A DNA stretch of 64,000 nucleotides, taken from JBEKTW01 sp049515655. Lineage in GTDB: Bacteria > Bacteroidota > Ignavibacteria > UBA10030 > SZUA-254. The notes beneath the pieces are model-generated. The model was given only the letters and a program-made list of their open reading frames with translations. It searched no databases and had not been told where the DNA came from. Shown one piece after another: positions 35,107-44,717 of this stretch. The stretch spans positions 151,839 through 215,838 of the forward strand of contig JBEKTW010000005.1 in NCBI GenBank assembly GCA_049515655.1, given 5' to 3'. The position numbers and the translations under genes are program-made. Within the stretch, counting starts at the first letter, position 1; every line of letters begins with the position of its first letter.

Positions 35107-35232
35107 AAATCCCTCCATGAGAATGATGCGTGATTTTTGTGATTTCGTATTGCCATATTTTCTAAGATCATTTTCGATCACCCACCTCCAGCTGGGAGGG
35201 AGTTCCTACTCCCGACCAGCTTTGACCTCTCT

Positions 35233-35382
35233 GGACTGGGAGGCAGTTGCACTGCCGACCTCAGAGAGACACGATGGTTGGGAGCGCAGCTCCCTCCCAG
35301 CTATGAACCCTCCGGATTGGGAGGCAGTTGCACTGCCGACCTCAGAGAGACACGATGGTCGGGAGCACAGCTCCCTCCCAGC
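35233..35382. repeat. 81-bp direct repeat, two copies
   Basis: The stretch beginning GGACTGGGAGGCAGTTGCAC at 35233 returns at 35314 (GGATTGGGAGGCAG...), period 81 bp, both running through ACCTCAGAGAGACACGATGG to CAGCTCCCTCCCAGC. A shortened relative (CAGCTGGGAGGGAGTTCCTACTCCCGACCAGC) begins at about 35189. GGGAG/CTCCC arms let each unit fold. Confidence 0.7.
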
Positions 35383-35655
35383 GGGTTTGCTATGCCGTTA
35401 TGGTCTGTTGAGTTGTTCGCTGAGGGAGAGAGGGGAGCGTTTAAGCGAGGAAACAACCAGTAGGAAACGCTCTCAGGTCTGGATCAGTGAACACCAGGGA
35501 ATCCCCTCCGGTCCACGACTCGGACCGCTATGATTGCTGCGATAATGTACTGGTTAGAATGCAAAGAGTCAAGGGATTGGGTCACACTTTGCCAGGTGCA
35601 TTGGCAAGCTTGGCAAAACAAGCCCGGGCGTAAAAGCTGGGGGAAATGAAAAGAG

Positions 35656-35686
35656 AAGCCGACCTGCAATGAGAACGAGCCGGCCT
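35656..35686. repeat. AGCCGAC hairpin element, copy 3
   Basis: AAGCCGACCTGCAATGAGAA then CGAGCCGGCCT; a slightly worn version of the element at 30118 and 32769, with related sequence also upstream (35583 onward). Confidence 0.6.
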
Positions 35687-35831
35687 GGTTGCCGATTGGG
35701 CCACAACATGAAAATATCTGCCATCAACTCACCACTTGAATATCTGAAAATTTATCCATTAATTGAGGTCCGTCTGTCGTTAAGAAGGCTTCGTTTATCT
35801 ATTGACGAAAATTCCCAAGAAAGGAGCTCCG

Positions 35832-36503
35832 ATGATTAAAAGAAACAAAAGGGGACCTCGAACCACTGCTTCACAGAATCCACTACCGATCGAACTGCCG
35901 AGACCCACACATGGTCGCGGCACTTCAGTATTAAAAGCATTACGGGAAAGAAAAACTATCCGTGAAATAAGTAATGGAAAACTCCCTATACAAGTACTCT
36001 CAAATCTCCTTTGGGCTGCATGCGGAGTAAATCGTAAAAATGGTCCATTTGAGATTCCTGGAAGAACTGCTGCCTCAGCAAGCAACTCACAGGAAATTGA
36101 TCTTTATGTCGCCATGGAGGAAGGTGTCTATCTTTATGACGCGTTTCATCATAGACTGGTTCCAGTTGTTGCGGGTGACCTGCGCGCCCTGGCAATCGGT
36201 CCTGGCCAGGCGGATTCTATAGCAAAGGCTCCGGTTCAGCTCATCTACATCGTGGATGTAAATAAACTTTCCAATACATCCGGTTACCAGGAACCTGGAC
36301 TGCAAGATCCTGAAATTCAAAAATCATATTATTATGTTGATACAGGTCTCATTGCAGGTAACGTATATTTGTTCGCTGCTTCTCAAGGTTTGGCATCATG
36401 GTTTCATAATTGCAACAAACCCGGCCTTACAGCAAAATTAAAATTGCGCGCTGAACAGCGGGTACTCTTTGGGCAGACAGTTGGATATCCTCTGAAAAAA
36501 TAG
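35832..36503 (+). CDS. SagB-like nitroreductase-family protein
   Basis: 223 residues from the ATG at 35832, preceded by AAGGAG at a good distance; a TTG at 35802 would add ten residues. The N-terminal half has RKTIREISNGKLPIQVLSNL, the flavin phosphate-binding start of nitroreductases, then LLWAACGVNR and RTAASASNSQEIDLYVAM, typical of the SagB type. The C-terminal half has DTGLIAGNVYLFAASQGLAS. No signal peptide. It likely binds FMN and carries out an NAD(P)H-linked or peptide-azoline type reduction; the exact substrate cannot be told. No cyclodehydratase or precursor gene is nearby, so there is no sign of a RiPP cluster. Confidence 0.8.
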   Translation: MIKRNKRGPRTTASQNPLPIELPRPTHGRGTSVLKALRERKTIREISNGKLPIQVLSNLLWAACGVNRKNGPFEIPGRTAASASNSQEIDLYVAMEEGVYLYDAFHHRLVPVVAGDLRALAIGPGQADSIAKAPVQLIYIVDVNKLSNTSGYQEPGLQDPEIQKSYYYVDTGLIAGNVYLFAASQGLASWFHNCNKPGLTAKLKLRAEQRVLFGQTVGYPLKK

Positions 36504-36563
36504 TCGATGTGGTCGTAGGGAAGAGAGACTTCTTGAGGCTCAAATGCTTTTGCTTGAAAAAAA

Positions 36564-37649
36564 ATGATTCCGTATTTTATTTGCATGAGTGTGGAAGCTA
36601 GATCTCCAGTACGTGTTAAGCGCCTCAACGGCGGACGGCCGATTCTTCAAAAAATTCCCGCCCATCCGTGGGAAAATACCGTGACTTTTAATCCTGCTTG
36701 CGCTCTCGTCACCGATACGGATGAATTGCGTGCCGTCGTCTCGGACCTTCCCTTCGACGGTCGTACCAAGGATACACTGCTTTCCCAGCCCGCACTCTGT
36801 TTTCTGCTCTATCGGGCTCAAGGCAGGAAAACCGACGCGTACGATTACTCGCGCTCCTCGATCGGCTTGGCGATCTTTGACCCGAACCTCCATCTCCTCG
36901 CGCGGCACAGTAGACCCGTTATTCTTCCCGACCAGAGCTATGACAACCTCGGTGTTGAAGACCCGAGAATCACGAAGGTGAACGATCGATACATCATGTT
37001 CTATACCGCCTATTCTCGGGGCGAACCGAAGAATAGTATCCGGATTGGCCTGGCCTCAACGACGGATCTCATTCATTGGACAAAACACGGATTGCTCAAG
37101 GGAGACCTCAACACGATTGACAACAAAAATGCGATGCTGTTCGAAGAAAAAATACACGGACGGTTTGTCATGCTCCACCGTCCGATGGAGGGGCAGGATG
37201 CAATGTCAATTCACTGGGCAACCAGCGATGACATCTTTGGTGAGTGGACGAGCCGTGGTGTGCTTATGAAACCGACACCCAATTCTTCATTCATCGATAC
37301 CTGGATTGGCGGCGGCGCTCCTCCCTTGCGACTGTCCGATGGACGATATCTCCTCCTCAATCACATCGGCAACCGCAAACCGGACGGTTCACGCGAATAC
37401 GACCTGGGAATTGGAATAGCAGATTTTTCTTCAACAGAAATTATCGTCAAGCGCAGTGAACCAATCCTACGACCGGAGACATCATCAGAAACAACAGGTG
37501 ACGCGGAACTTGGAGTGAACAACGTTGTCTTCATTTGCGGCGCTTACATTTTCAAAGGAGATTTATTTTTTCCGTATGCCGGCGCGGACAGCGTCATCCT
37601 CGGGGCGCGCATTTCGCGAACTGAACTCACAGAGTACGCAAAGATCTGA
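36564..37649 (+). CDS. GH130 mannoside phosphorylase or beta-mannosidase
   Basis: 361 residues, no signal peptide, so cytoplasmic. A five-bladed propeller as in GH130: RLNGGRPILQKIPAHPWEN near residue 20, FNPACAL, then the catalytic GVEDPRIT near 130 (Asp is the general acid in this family), DNKNAMLFEEKI near 190 and PYAGADSVILGARI near the end. GH130 enzymes phosphorolyse or hydrolyse beta-mannosides. Which of the two cannot be decided here. The ATG at 36585 (codon 8) may be the true start, since the first seven residues are hydrophobic and unlike the family. It is convergent with the GH2 beta-mannosidase, which supports a mannoside pathway. Confidence 0.88.
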   Translation: MIPYFICMSVEARSPVRVKRLNGGRPILQKIPAHPWENTVTFNPACALVTDTDELRAVVSDLPFDGRTKDTLLSQPALCFLLYRAQGRKTDAYDYSRSSIGLAIFDPNLHLLARHSRPVILPDQSYDNLGVEDPRITKVNDRYIMFYTAYSRGEPKNSIRIGLASTTDLIHWTKHGLLKGDLNTIDNKNAMLFEEKIHGRFVMLHRPMEGQDAMSIHWATSDDIFGEWTSRGVLMKPTPNSSFIDTWIGGGAPPLRLSDGRYLLLNHIGNRKPDGSREYDLGIGIADFSSTEIIVKRSEPILRPETSSETTGDAELGVNNVVFICGAYIFKGDLFFPYAGADSVILGARISRTELTEYAKI

Positions 37650-37705
37650 GTTGAGCTTTCACTCTGCCGGCATGAAGTCCCCAACCGCCGGCCCGTAATC
37701 AGACA

Positions 37706-40156
37706 CTACCGAAGGTGGTTCAATCCGATCCTCTGCTTCAATTCCCGGAGAGTCAGGACGGAATTAAAGCGAACGTGCTTTGAACTCCCCGGTTCAATAT
37801 CGAAAAAATTATCGTCGAACAGGACATCGGCTCCATCAATCACTATCTGAACATTCCTCACAAACGTGTTCGCACGAATTGAAAGAACATAGTTGTGCTT
37901 TCGGATCCTCGTCAGTCGTGAGCGTACATCTGCTTTCGGCAGCCGTAAATGTTTCGGTTCGAGAAAGAAGAATCTGTCCTCGGACACCAATTGGCCGTCG
38001 ACCCATAATTGGGCACAAAGATAATGGGTCGAGTGGTCAATGTCTGAATAAACCTCCGGTTGAACTTCGTACACGTGCTTCGAACTATTCGGTGAGAGGT
38101 TCGTTCTTAGATTTCTCGACCAGATGTTCCTTCTACGAAAAGAATGCAGGGAAATATTTGCGACGCCTTTCGCGCTTTCCAGAAGGTCATTGGTAATCCA
38201 CACTTCGATACCTTTTTCTGTATGCCTAAAAGTCACCAGGAGCGGTGCAAAGAATTTCTTCGCAAAATAATATGCCGCCTTGGGTCTCAAGGCACTGTCG
38301 ACAACCGACCAACTGCTCACCGGCCAGCAGTCGTTGAGCTGCCAGAATAATGAGCCTGCCGTCTTGAACTTTCTCCGGCGCCAATGCTCCACTGCAAATT
38401 TCAGCGCCTCAGCCTGCACAAGCTGGCTTGTATAGAGGAAATCATTAAAGCGTTCACCGAGACGATGATGAGCTGACAGGAAACGAAGAAGGCGTTCAGT
38501 TCCTTCCACCTGTTTGTTATGATGTTCCATCACCGGCGACTGCGGACGACGATCTTCTGGAAGCGTCACACTCTCCAACGTCTTTCTGTCGGGAGGGGCT
38601 TGAAATCCGAACTCCGTCACGAAACGCGCATTGCACTTTGCATACTCTTTATAGTCCTTCCAGGAGCTCCACACGTTCCACTGGTGATGGTTTCCGTTGG
38701 ACTCGGCGTTTGGGAACCCCGAACCGAACGGCGAGCTGCGCCAATAGGGACGTGTCCCGTCGTACTGCCTGCAGGCCGATGGAAGAATGTCTCGAAAAAT
38801 TTTTGCTCCAGTCATGTCGTCAGGAGTTTCATCGGGATGTCCGGTGCAGTACAACCATTCACACTCATTGTTCCCGCACCAAAGGACGATTGACGGATGA
38901 TTTCGCAATCTCTTGATAATTTTCCGAGCCTCTTCTTTTGCCTGTTTCACAAACCATTGCCGCGCAGGATACTCCCCGCAGGCGTACATGAAATCCTGCC
39001 ATACCATTAATCCCAATCGGTCACAAGCCCCATAAAAAATATCCTGCTCGTAAATTCCCCCTCCCCACACACGCACCATGTTCATGTGTGCATCCTTCGC
39101 CATCCGAAGCAGTGACTCGTACGTTGAGTCTGGAATTCGAGGAATGAAACTGTCGCATGGTATCCAATCTGCCCCCTTGCAATAGATTTTCGTTCCGTTG
39201 ATTTCAAAGATAAACGATTTTCCTTCCTTGTCTTTCTTCTGCAATAATCTTACCGTCCGGATCGCAAACGGAACCTCGAGCTGATGAACTTCTTCCCCTG
39301 CAGAGAGAAGAGCAAGAACGACTTTGTACATCGGCTGTTCACCGTAGCCGTTGGGCCACCAAAGCTGCGGACGAGGAATGTGAACTTTGAATGCTGCACG
39401 GGAGGTTTTCACTCTTAGTTCGTGCTCCACAGAACAACTATCGCCGGCAATGAATGCGTGCAGCGACATGGGGACCTCTTTGTATCGTTGTACATCCACC
39501 GACACCTCGACAACAGCGTTCGCGTTGTTGACGGAAAGAATTTTCACAAATGGATTCTCCAATCGCCCGCGGCGAAACGCCCGAAGTGAAATATCTTTCC
39601 AGATCCCCGACGTCGTCAGCTTGGGACCCCAATCCCACCCGAACGAGTATTGCGCTTTTCTTACGTACACGCGGTGAGACTCCAATGAGACTTCAAGCCT
39701 TCCATACCTCCTTTCGAGAGCCTTTGAGCGCTCCGACGGAGAATCAAAAAGGATTTCTATTCGATTCGTTCCCTGCCGCAAGTATTTTCTCACTTCAAAC
39801 TCGTGAGGAACGAACATGTTCGCGGTCGCTGCAACCAATCTCCCGTTCAACGTAATCCGCGCATACGTGTCCAATCCCTCTGCGGCAAGATAGACCATAT
39901 CTTCTTCAAGAAAACCCGGTGGAATGTCAAAATCTTTTCGATAGACCCATTGCTGCGAGTCCACCCATTGCACATCGAGCTCATTCATACGGTAAAATGG
40001 GTCGCGAATGACCTTGTTCGCAAGCAAGTCGGTATGAACTGTTCCGGGAACGCTCGCCTCCATCCAGCGGGTGGCCCTTCGGTACGACTTCGGAAGAGCT
40101 GTATATCTATTGATCGCCTTGAATTTCCATGTGCCACCAAGATTAATCGTTTTCAT
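37706..40156 (-). CDS. Beta-mannosidase, GH2
   Basis: 816 residues without signal peptide, so cytoplasmic. Domains: sugar-binding jelly roll (about 1-180, LGGTWKFKA and VPGTVHTDLL), Ig-like domain (about 185-290), TIM barrel (about 290-600) and C-terminal Ig-like domains. Acid/base Glu is in WCGNNECEW near residue 430 and the nucleophile Glu in FVTEFGFQAPP near 514. The VPGTVHTDLL, DVQWVDSQQWVYRKDF and WGGGIYEQDIFY motifs point to beta-mannosidase rather than beta-galactosidase. It is the last gene of the 14-gene run, 3 bp after the LamG/T9SS gene, and would cleave imported manno-oligosaccharides. Confidence 0.9.
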   Translation of the reverse strand: MKTINLGGTWKFKAINRYTALPKSYRRATRWMEASVPGTVHTDLLANKVIRDPFYRMNELDVQWVDSQQWVYRKDFDIPPGFLEEDMVYLAAEGLDTYARITLNGRLVAATANMFVPHEFEVRKYLRQGTNRIEILFDSPSERSKALERRYGRLEVSLESHRVYVRKAQYSFGWDWGPKLTTSGIWKDISLRAFRRGRLENPFVKILSVNNANAVVEVSVDVQRYKEVPMSLHAFIAGDSCSVEHELRVKTSRAAFKVHIPRPQLWWPNGYGEQPMYKVVLALLSAGEEVHQLEVPFAIRTVRLLQKKDKEGKSFIFEINGTKIYCKGADWIPCDSFIPRIPDSTYESLLRMAKDAHMNMVRVWGGGIYEQDIFYGACDRLGLMVWQDFMYACGEYPARQWFVKQAKEEARKIIKRLRNHPSIVLWCGNNECEWLYCTGHPDETPDDMTGAKIFRDILPSACRQYDGTRPYWRSSPFGSGFPNAESNGNHHQWNVWSSWKDYKEYAKCNARFVTEFGFQAPPDRKTLESVTLPEDRRPQSPVMEHHNKQVEGTERLLRFLSAHHRLGERFNDFLYTSQLVQAEALKFAVEHWRRRKFKTAGSLFWQLNDCWPVSSWSVVDSALRPKAAYYFAKKFFAPLLVTFRHTEKGIEVWITNDLLESAKGVANISLHSFRRRNIWSRNLRTNLSPNSSKHVYEVQPEVYSDIDHSTHYLCAQLWVDGQLVSEDRFFFLEPKHLRLPKADVRSRLTRIRKHNYVLSIRANTFVRNVQIVIDGADVLFDDNFFDIEPGSSKHVRFNSVLTLRELKQRIGLNHLR

Positions 40157-40159
40157 TGC

Positions 40160-43100
40160 TTACCGAAGAACCACGAGCTTTCTTGTTTGTTGAAATGAAG
40201 GGGTCCACAATCTGCAAAAATAAATTCCGCTGGGAAATTCACCGGGGCTCCATCGTACCGACTTGAACCCCGCATCCTGGAATCCATCGACAAGCGTCAC
40301 GATTTCCCTGCCAAGGATGTCGTAAATCTGCAACTTCACGTACCCGCGTTCGGGAAGCCCGTAGTCAATTCTCGTTGAAGGGTTGAATGGATTGGGATAA
40401 TTCTGATCCAGGAAATACCGTACCGGCATCGCCGGTCGGGAATGATCTTCAACTGAAGTAAACCCGGCAAGAGTATCGATCTGTTGAGGGGAAAGAGCGT
40501 AATTATAAATGCCGATGTCATCCAGGATACCGCGAAAGTTATAGTTTTGATCGTTAGGAAGGTCTTGGCCGATCGTCAAGTCAATGGATGTTGTCAGGAT
40601 TGAACCGGACCACGAAGAGAACGCATCGAGGTAACCATTTAACCAGACCTCAAAATCTGAACCATCGTAGGTGACGATCACGTTATACCATGTGTTCAAT
40701 TTCAATTCAGTTTCAGAGTCGAGGTCTTTAATGCCGGCACTCGTCTTGACCGTCCACCGCAAATGATTGTTAGAGATTGAGACCTTCCATCGATTTTGCC
40801 AGTTACCGTGGGAAATGGGATATTGCTCCCGATTGTAAAATGCACCGATGTACATCCAAAAGCTGACCGTTATACTTTGTCGGAAATTCAGACTTGAAGA
40901 GTTTGGCACATCGACGTAGCTCGTTGCCCCGTCGAAAGAATATGCACCGTTCAAATGTCCAAAGCGGTCAAGCGCAGGTACAGCGCCATACACGGACCCG
41001 TTATTGTTGAAACCGCTCGTATCATGGGCATTCCCATCGAAGGGAAAGCTAGCAACAAGTTGTCCGCTCTGGTGTTGAGAAAGGTCACGAACTTCCAGGC
41101 CGATACTGTCGGCCGCCACTCCCCCATGCCCATCGGAGACGCGGCAAGAAACATAATAATTCCCCGCGGACTCCGGGGCGGTCCACGCAATTGTAGTATC
41201 CGTTCCGGTGATTGAGCCTGCGGATGATGACCATTGAACGGATAGTGTGTCGCCATCAGGGTCGGTCGCATAACAGGTGATGTGACTTGCTGCTCCAAGG
41301 TCGATTTTTCGTGGCAGAGCCACGAGCCGATTGATGACCGGCGGAGAGTTCACCGATGCAACAACATTCAACAAGATTCTTGCGGTATCCTGTGCGCCAT
41401 GCCCGTCGCTGACGATGCAGGTGACCGTATCGACCTCTTGCGTTATGGGGGCAACCCATCGCACCTGCGGTCCGGTATCCAGGATCGTTCCGCGAGGGTT
41501 TTCCCAGGAATACCTCAACGTATCTTTATCACGGTCGACGGCGGTACAGAAAAGTCCGACAGTATCGCCGTGAAGAACAGTCGAAGCTGTTGCCATCAAG
41601 CTTTTAATTCTTGGTGGATAATTTGCAACAGACCGGCCGGAATGATAATCAATGACCACTCCATTCACGAGCGTCTTTTCGAGGTCGTACGTCATCGTTC
41701 CACCCGACGGAGTGATAACGGCCAGTAACGCTGAGTTCGCAGGGATGGAAAGCGACGTCTGCCCCGTGATACCTGTAAGCTCAAACTGATGAGCGGCAGC
41801 ATCATACACATCATGTTGACCGCTGCCGACATCAATCGTCACAACCTTGATGGAATCATACGGGTTGAAATACAAGTATGTCGGATAGGCAGAGGAATGA
41901 TAGTAATCTGTTTTCAGGACGTCAAGCCTGAGAATCATCGGTACGTCAGTGGTATCGATGATGCCGCCGAGAATACCGGCATGCGAAGAGCTGTACAGTG
42001 TAAGTGTCGTCAATCCCCAGCTGCCGGTTATTGCATCGCCCGTGGCAAACGGGCTGTTCATGCCGTTAGATTGGCGGATAGCCTCGTGGGCGATGGTGGA
42101 GTTTGGATCGTATCGCTGCGCCCACCGATAACTGCTATCCTGATTGTTCAGCGGAAGATAATTCGGATAAAAAAGCCGCCCGGCGTTTGCCGCATTGAGC
42201 ACCCATTTACCGATGGCCCGGGCAAAACGACTGTCGTACCGAACCATCGGCACGAGCGCGCCGATTTGTTCGAACGTGTTCATGGAAAACGCATAGTCGT
42301 TGACTCCATTCACCTCTCCGATCAGTCCACTGCAATCGTATCCGCCCCAGTTTCCGACGATCGCTCCCCACGAGCGGAGAGGTCCAACGTTGAAACACCA
42401 GTTGACCATCTTCTCGACATCGTACGTCGTTCCCAGATCTGCATTCATTCTCGCTGCGAGATACGTGCCGTAGGAAAGCTGCAATTCGTATGAGGGATCG
42501 GTCGCATATTGATTCAGAAATTCCATCGCCCATTCAGCACCGATGCGGTACGTATCGTTCCGGGTTACCATATACGCATTGTAAAGAAGCAGCGCGATTG
42601 CTCCCGCCGCTTCGGGCTCATGAACGCTTTGATCTTCCGGTGTCATTGTCTGCAGATACCAACCTCGATGATTCATGTTCGGTATTTGCCACGGGGTCCC
42701 GCTTGCTCCCATCGCCAACAGTGCCTGCAGCCAGCGGTCTGCTACCGTTGTGACCTGATAATTGAAGTCACCCGTGCCGGGGTAGAAATACTGCAATTGA
42801 TAAAAGAAGACATTGGGCATTGTCTCGTACCACCAATCATCCCCGGTATCATCGACAGAATGATTCTTGTAGACATTTTGTGAAGGGCGTTTGTTAAACC
42901 ATTCCTCGCACATCAACGGCCAGTTGTGCCCGTTTTGATTACTCTTGTCCACCCCGACGAGTGTAGCGCTTATCACGGCAGGCAAACAGTTAATCGCCTC
43001 TGCGGAAGATGGAGATGTCGTACCGACCACCGTATTCAATCCAAAGCTGTTGTGATTAGGATAATTGACGGGACTTGTATTCAGCCAGACGAGCGGCAGG

Positions 43101-43321
43101 TACTCACCCGAGAGATTGAAATTAAAGACAAGCGAATCGTACCCACGGGCGACTTGTTTCCAATTCCGCATCAAATACGGTGCAGGCATGCTTGGCATCT
43201 GCTCAATTCTTGGAATGGTGGTCTGCTGCGGAAACGCCGTCGATGAAATGAGAGCCGTGAATATAACAATTCTTCGAAAATGCAGCATGAGAGTTTTCAT
43301 ACGGTCATAGTCACTCCTCAT
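40160..43321 (-). CDS. T9SS cargo protein: helical N-terminal domain, Ig-like/PKD domains, LamG domain
   Basis: 1053 residues; the ATG at codon 8 (43300) is a likely true start, since GAGGAG sits upstream and the signal peptide (MLHFRRIVIFTALISSTAFP) follows. Residues about 40-500 are helical, (alpha/alpha)6-like, with DDWWYETMPNVFFYQLQYF and EPEAAGAIALLLYNAYMV, like polysaccharide-degrading six-hairpin proteins. Two Ig/PKD-like domains follow (about 570-750, DRDKDTLRYSWENPRG and DPDGDTLSVQW), then a LamG domain (about 765-945, YSFDGATSYVDVPNSSSLNF) and a T9SS sorting domain (NYPNPFNPSTRIDY). It should be exported and may cut or bind glycan at the cell surface. The start overlaps the upstream gene by 11 bp. 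Confidence 0.82.
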   Translation of the reverse strand: MRSDYDRMKTLMLHFRRIVIFTALISSTAFPQQTTIPRIEQMPSMPAPYLMRNWKQVARGYDSLVFNFNLSGEYLPLVWLNTSPVNYPNHNSFGLNTVVGTTSPSSAEAINCLPAVISATLVGVDKSNQNGHNWPLMCEEWFNKRPSQNVYKNHSVDDTGDDWWYETMPNVFFYQLQYFYPGTGDFNYQVTTVADRWLQALLAMGASGTPWQIPNMNHRGWYLQTMTPEDQSVHEPEAAGAIALLLYNAYMVTRNDTYRIGAEWAMEFLNQYATDPSYELQLSYGTYLAARMNADLGTTYDVEKMVNWCFNVGPLRSWGAIVGNWGGYDCSGLIGEVNGVNDYAFSMNTFEQIGALVPMVRYDSRFARAIGKWVLNAANAGRLFYPNYLPLNNQDSSYRWAQRYDPNSTIAHEAIRQSNGMNSPFATGDAITGSWGLTTLTLYSSSHAGILGGIIDTTDVPMILRLDVLKTDYYHSSAYPTYLYFNPYDSIKVVTIDVGSGQHDVYDAAAHQFELTGITGQTSLSIPANSALLAVITPSGGTMTYDLEKTLVNGVVIDYHSGRSVANYPPRIKSLMATASTVLHGDTVGLFCTAVDRDKDTLRYSWENPRGTILDTGPQVRWVAPITQEVDTVTCIVSDGHGAQDTARILLNVVASVNSPPVINRLVALPRKIDLGAASHITCYATDPDGDTLSVQWSSSAGSITGTDTTIAWTAPESAGNYYVSCRVSDGHGGVAADSIGLEVRDLSQHQSGQLVASFPFDGNAHDTSGFNNNGSVYGAVPALDRFGHLNGAYSFDGATSYVDVPNSSSLNFRQSITVSFWMYIGAFYNREQYPISHGNWQNRWKVSISNNHLRWTVKTSAGIKDLDSETELKLNTWYNVIVTYDGSDFEVWLNGYLDAFSSWSGSILTTSIDLTIGQDLPNDQNYNFRGILDDIGIYNYALSPQQIDTLAGFTSVEDHSRPAMPVRYFLDQNYPNPFNPSTRIDYGLPERGYVKLQIYDILGREIVTLVDGFQDAGFKSVRWSPGEFPSGIYFCRLWTPSFQQTRKLVVLR

Positions 43322-44717
43322 GATTGACCTTCTCTTGAAAGGTCACACTGTCATCTCCATCCAAGACCAGAAGCATTGACTTTTTCATGTCTATGGCAAC
43401 CGTCACTTGAGCATGGGAATCATTCGTAAAAAGGGCATACACGTATCTTGACGTCGTTCGTCGTTTTGTCCTCTGAAAATGAAGATACCCGATCGTCAAA
43501 GGATACCGTTCCAGCTCAGTAAGCGTATACAACGCTTCCACGGCCGATTCAGCGCCGCAGTTTTTGTTGACGCTCATCGAATCAACGAGCCCGTCAAAAC
43601 ATCTTCCGGTTGTCGAATCATACATCTCCTGATGAAGAGAATTATTTCCGAAGAACCAGGAAGCCGCCAACCCTGCCATTTTCAAGTACCGGGTATCGTG
43701 AGTTGCTTCAAACAAACGAATCAATCCGACAGCCATCGGACGGACGGCATAGGCAATTTGTTCGTATCGCTGCGTCTTTCCTGAACTGGAAACATCCATC
43801 TCTTTTGCTAATCCCTCAATGAGCAATCGGCTATAAAATCCTTCGGCTTCCCGCTCGGCGGACTGAATCATTTTCTTGCTCTTAAGAATCTTACCCGCGG
43901 CAGCTAGCGCCTGCGTTTGACCGTTCCCCCACATATGCCACATCGTTTGCCATGAACGATGAAGTGCATACGGGAATGTTCGCATATCGCCATCCTGCAT
44001 CACCATCAAACCTTCTGCCAGTTTCTCGATGAGGCCTTTCACTTTCAGACTATGGGTTGCATTGTAGTATTCAATCAGGCCGAGCAGCAATTCCGAAGTC
44101 GCATCCGCCCCTGATTCGTACAGCAGCCATCGGGGGACGCGATAACCCTTGCTGACCTTCACCTCGTTGTACTTCAGCAAGAGCGAATCAATGTGAGGGA
44201 AGCTCATCTCGATGTGATCTTTCAACAACAGAGCAAACTGCCGGTCACGGTCTTTGAGGATTCGATACCCGAGCGACATGCACCATACACCGCGTGCAGC
44301 CCACCATCCGAATGACGCACAACTCGTACGACCGCTGGCATTAATGGAATGATCCTTGAGAATGAAGTTATAGAACATGCCGTCATCGGTTTCCATCTTC
44401 ATCACAAACCCCAGAAGCGATTTCGCCCGTTCGAGACTTCGTTCATCGTTCATCAGCTCAAAATGGCGGAGATAAACGACCGCAGCCCGTGCGGCATCAT
44501 CGACACAAGCGACGCCTTCCTTGTTTGCATCGGCCCACTCATAGGCGGGATAGTTCGAATAGATGTGAACGATTCCGACAGAATCGCCGAGAAATTCAAT
44601 CTTCTCGGTAAGGCGCTCCAGATGTTTGAAGTTGACAAGCGACCCTTTTTCCTGTGCTCTTCCTGCAGCCACAGAAAGAGAAAGCGACAATACTACAAGC
44701 GCGAATCTATTCGTCAC
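43311..44717 (-). CDS. Exported (alpha/alpha)6-type protein, probable glycoside hydrolase
   Basis: 468 residues from a GTG at 44717 that overlaps the TAG of the kinase gene (TAGTG) and begins a signal peptide (NRFALVVLSLSLSVAAGRAQ). An ATG at 44828 would overlap the kinase by 112 bp and place 37 charged residues ahead of it, so I reject it. The mature part is helical, with VACVDDAARAAVVYLRHF near residue 70, MWHMWGNGQTQALAAAGK, and CGAESAVEALYTLTEL near 400, an (alpha/alpha)6-barrel style. The substrate is unknown; it may act on the same glycan as its neighbours. The catalytic residues cannot be pointed to with confidence. Confidence 0.7.
   Translation of the reverse strand: MTNRFALVVLSLSLSVAAGRAQEKGSLVNFKHLERLTEKIEFLGDSVGIVHIYSNYPAYEWADANKEGVACVDDAARAAVVYLRHFELMNDERSLERAKSLLGFVMKMETDDGMFYNFILKDHSINASGRTSCASFGWWAARGVWCMSLGYRILKDRDRQFALLLKDHIEMSFPHIDSLLLKYNEVKVSKGYRVPRWLLYESGADATSELLLGLIEYYNATHSLKVKGLIEKLAEGLMVMQDGDMRTFPYALHRSWQTMWHMWGNGQTQALAAAGKILKSKKMIQSAEREAEGFYSRLLIEGLAKEMDVSSSGKTQRYEQIAYAVRPMAVGLIRLFEATHDTRYLKMAGLAASWFFGNNSLHQEMYDSTTGRCFDGLVDSMSVNKNCGAESAVEALYTLTELERYPLTIGYLHFQRTKRRTTSRYVYALFTNDSHAQVTVAIDMKKSMLLVLDGDDSVTFQEKVNHEE

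Larger units (their letters stand above)
35107..35801. other. Intergenic region with direct repeats
   Basis: About 700 bp between divergent genes. No gene is seen. It holds the 81-bp repeat (35233-35382), an AGCCGAC hairpin (35656-35686) and a possible weak promoter TTGAAT-17-TTAATT at 35736-35764 facing the nitroreductase gene. Confidence 0.55.

Noticed and set aside
35832..36503. RiPP (azoline) cluster suggested by the SagB-like protein
   Set aside because: No cyclodehydratase, precursor peptide or transporter gene is nearby.
37660..37700. Two-way terminator between GH130 and GH2 genes
   Set aside because: Two GCCGGC pieces can pair, but the loop is long and there is no T run on either strand.
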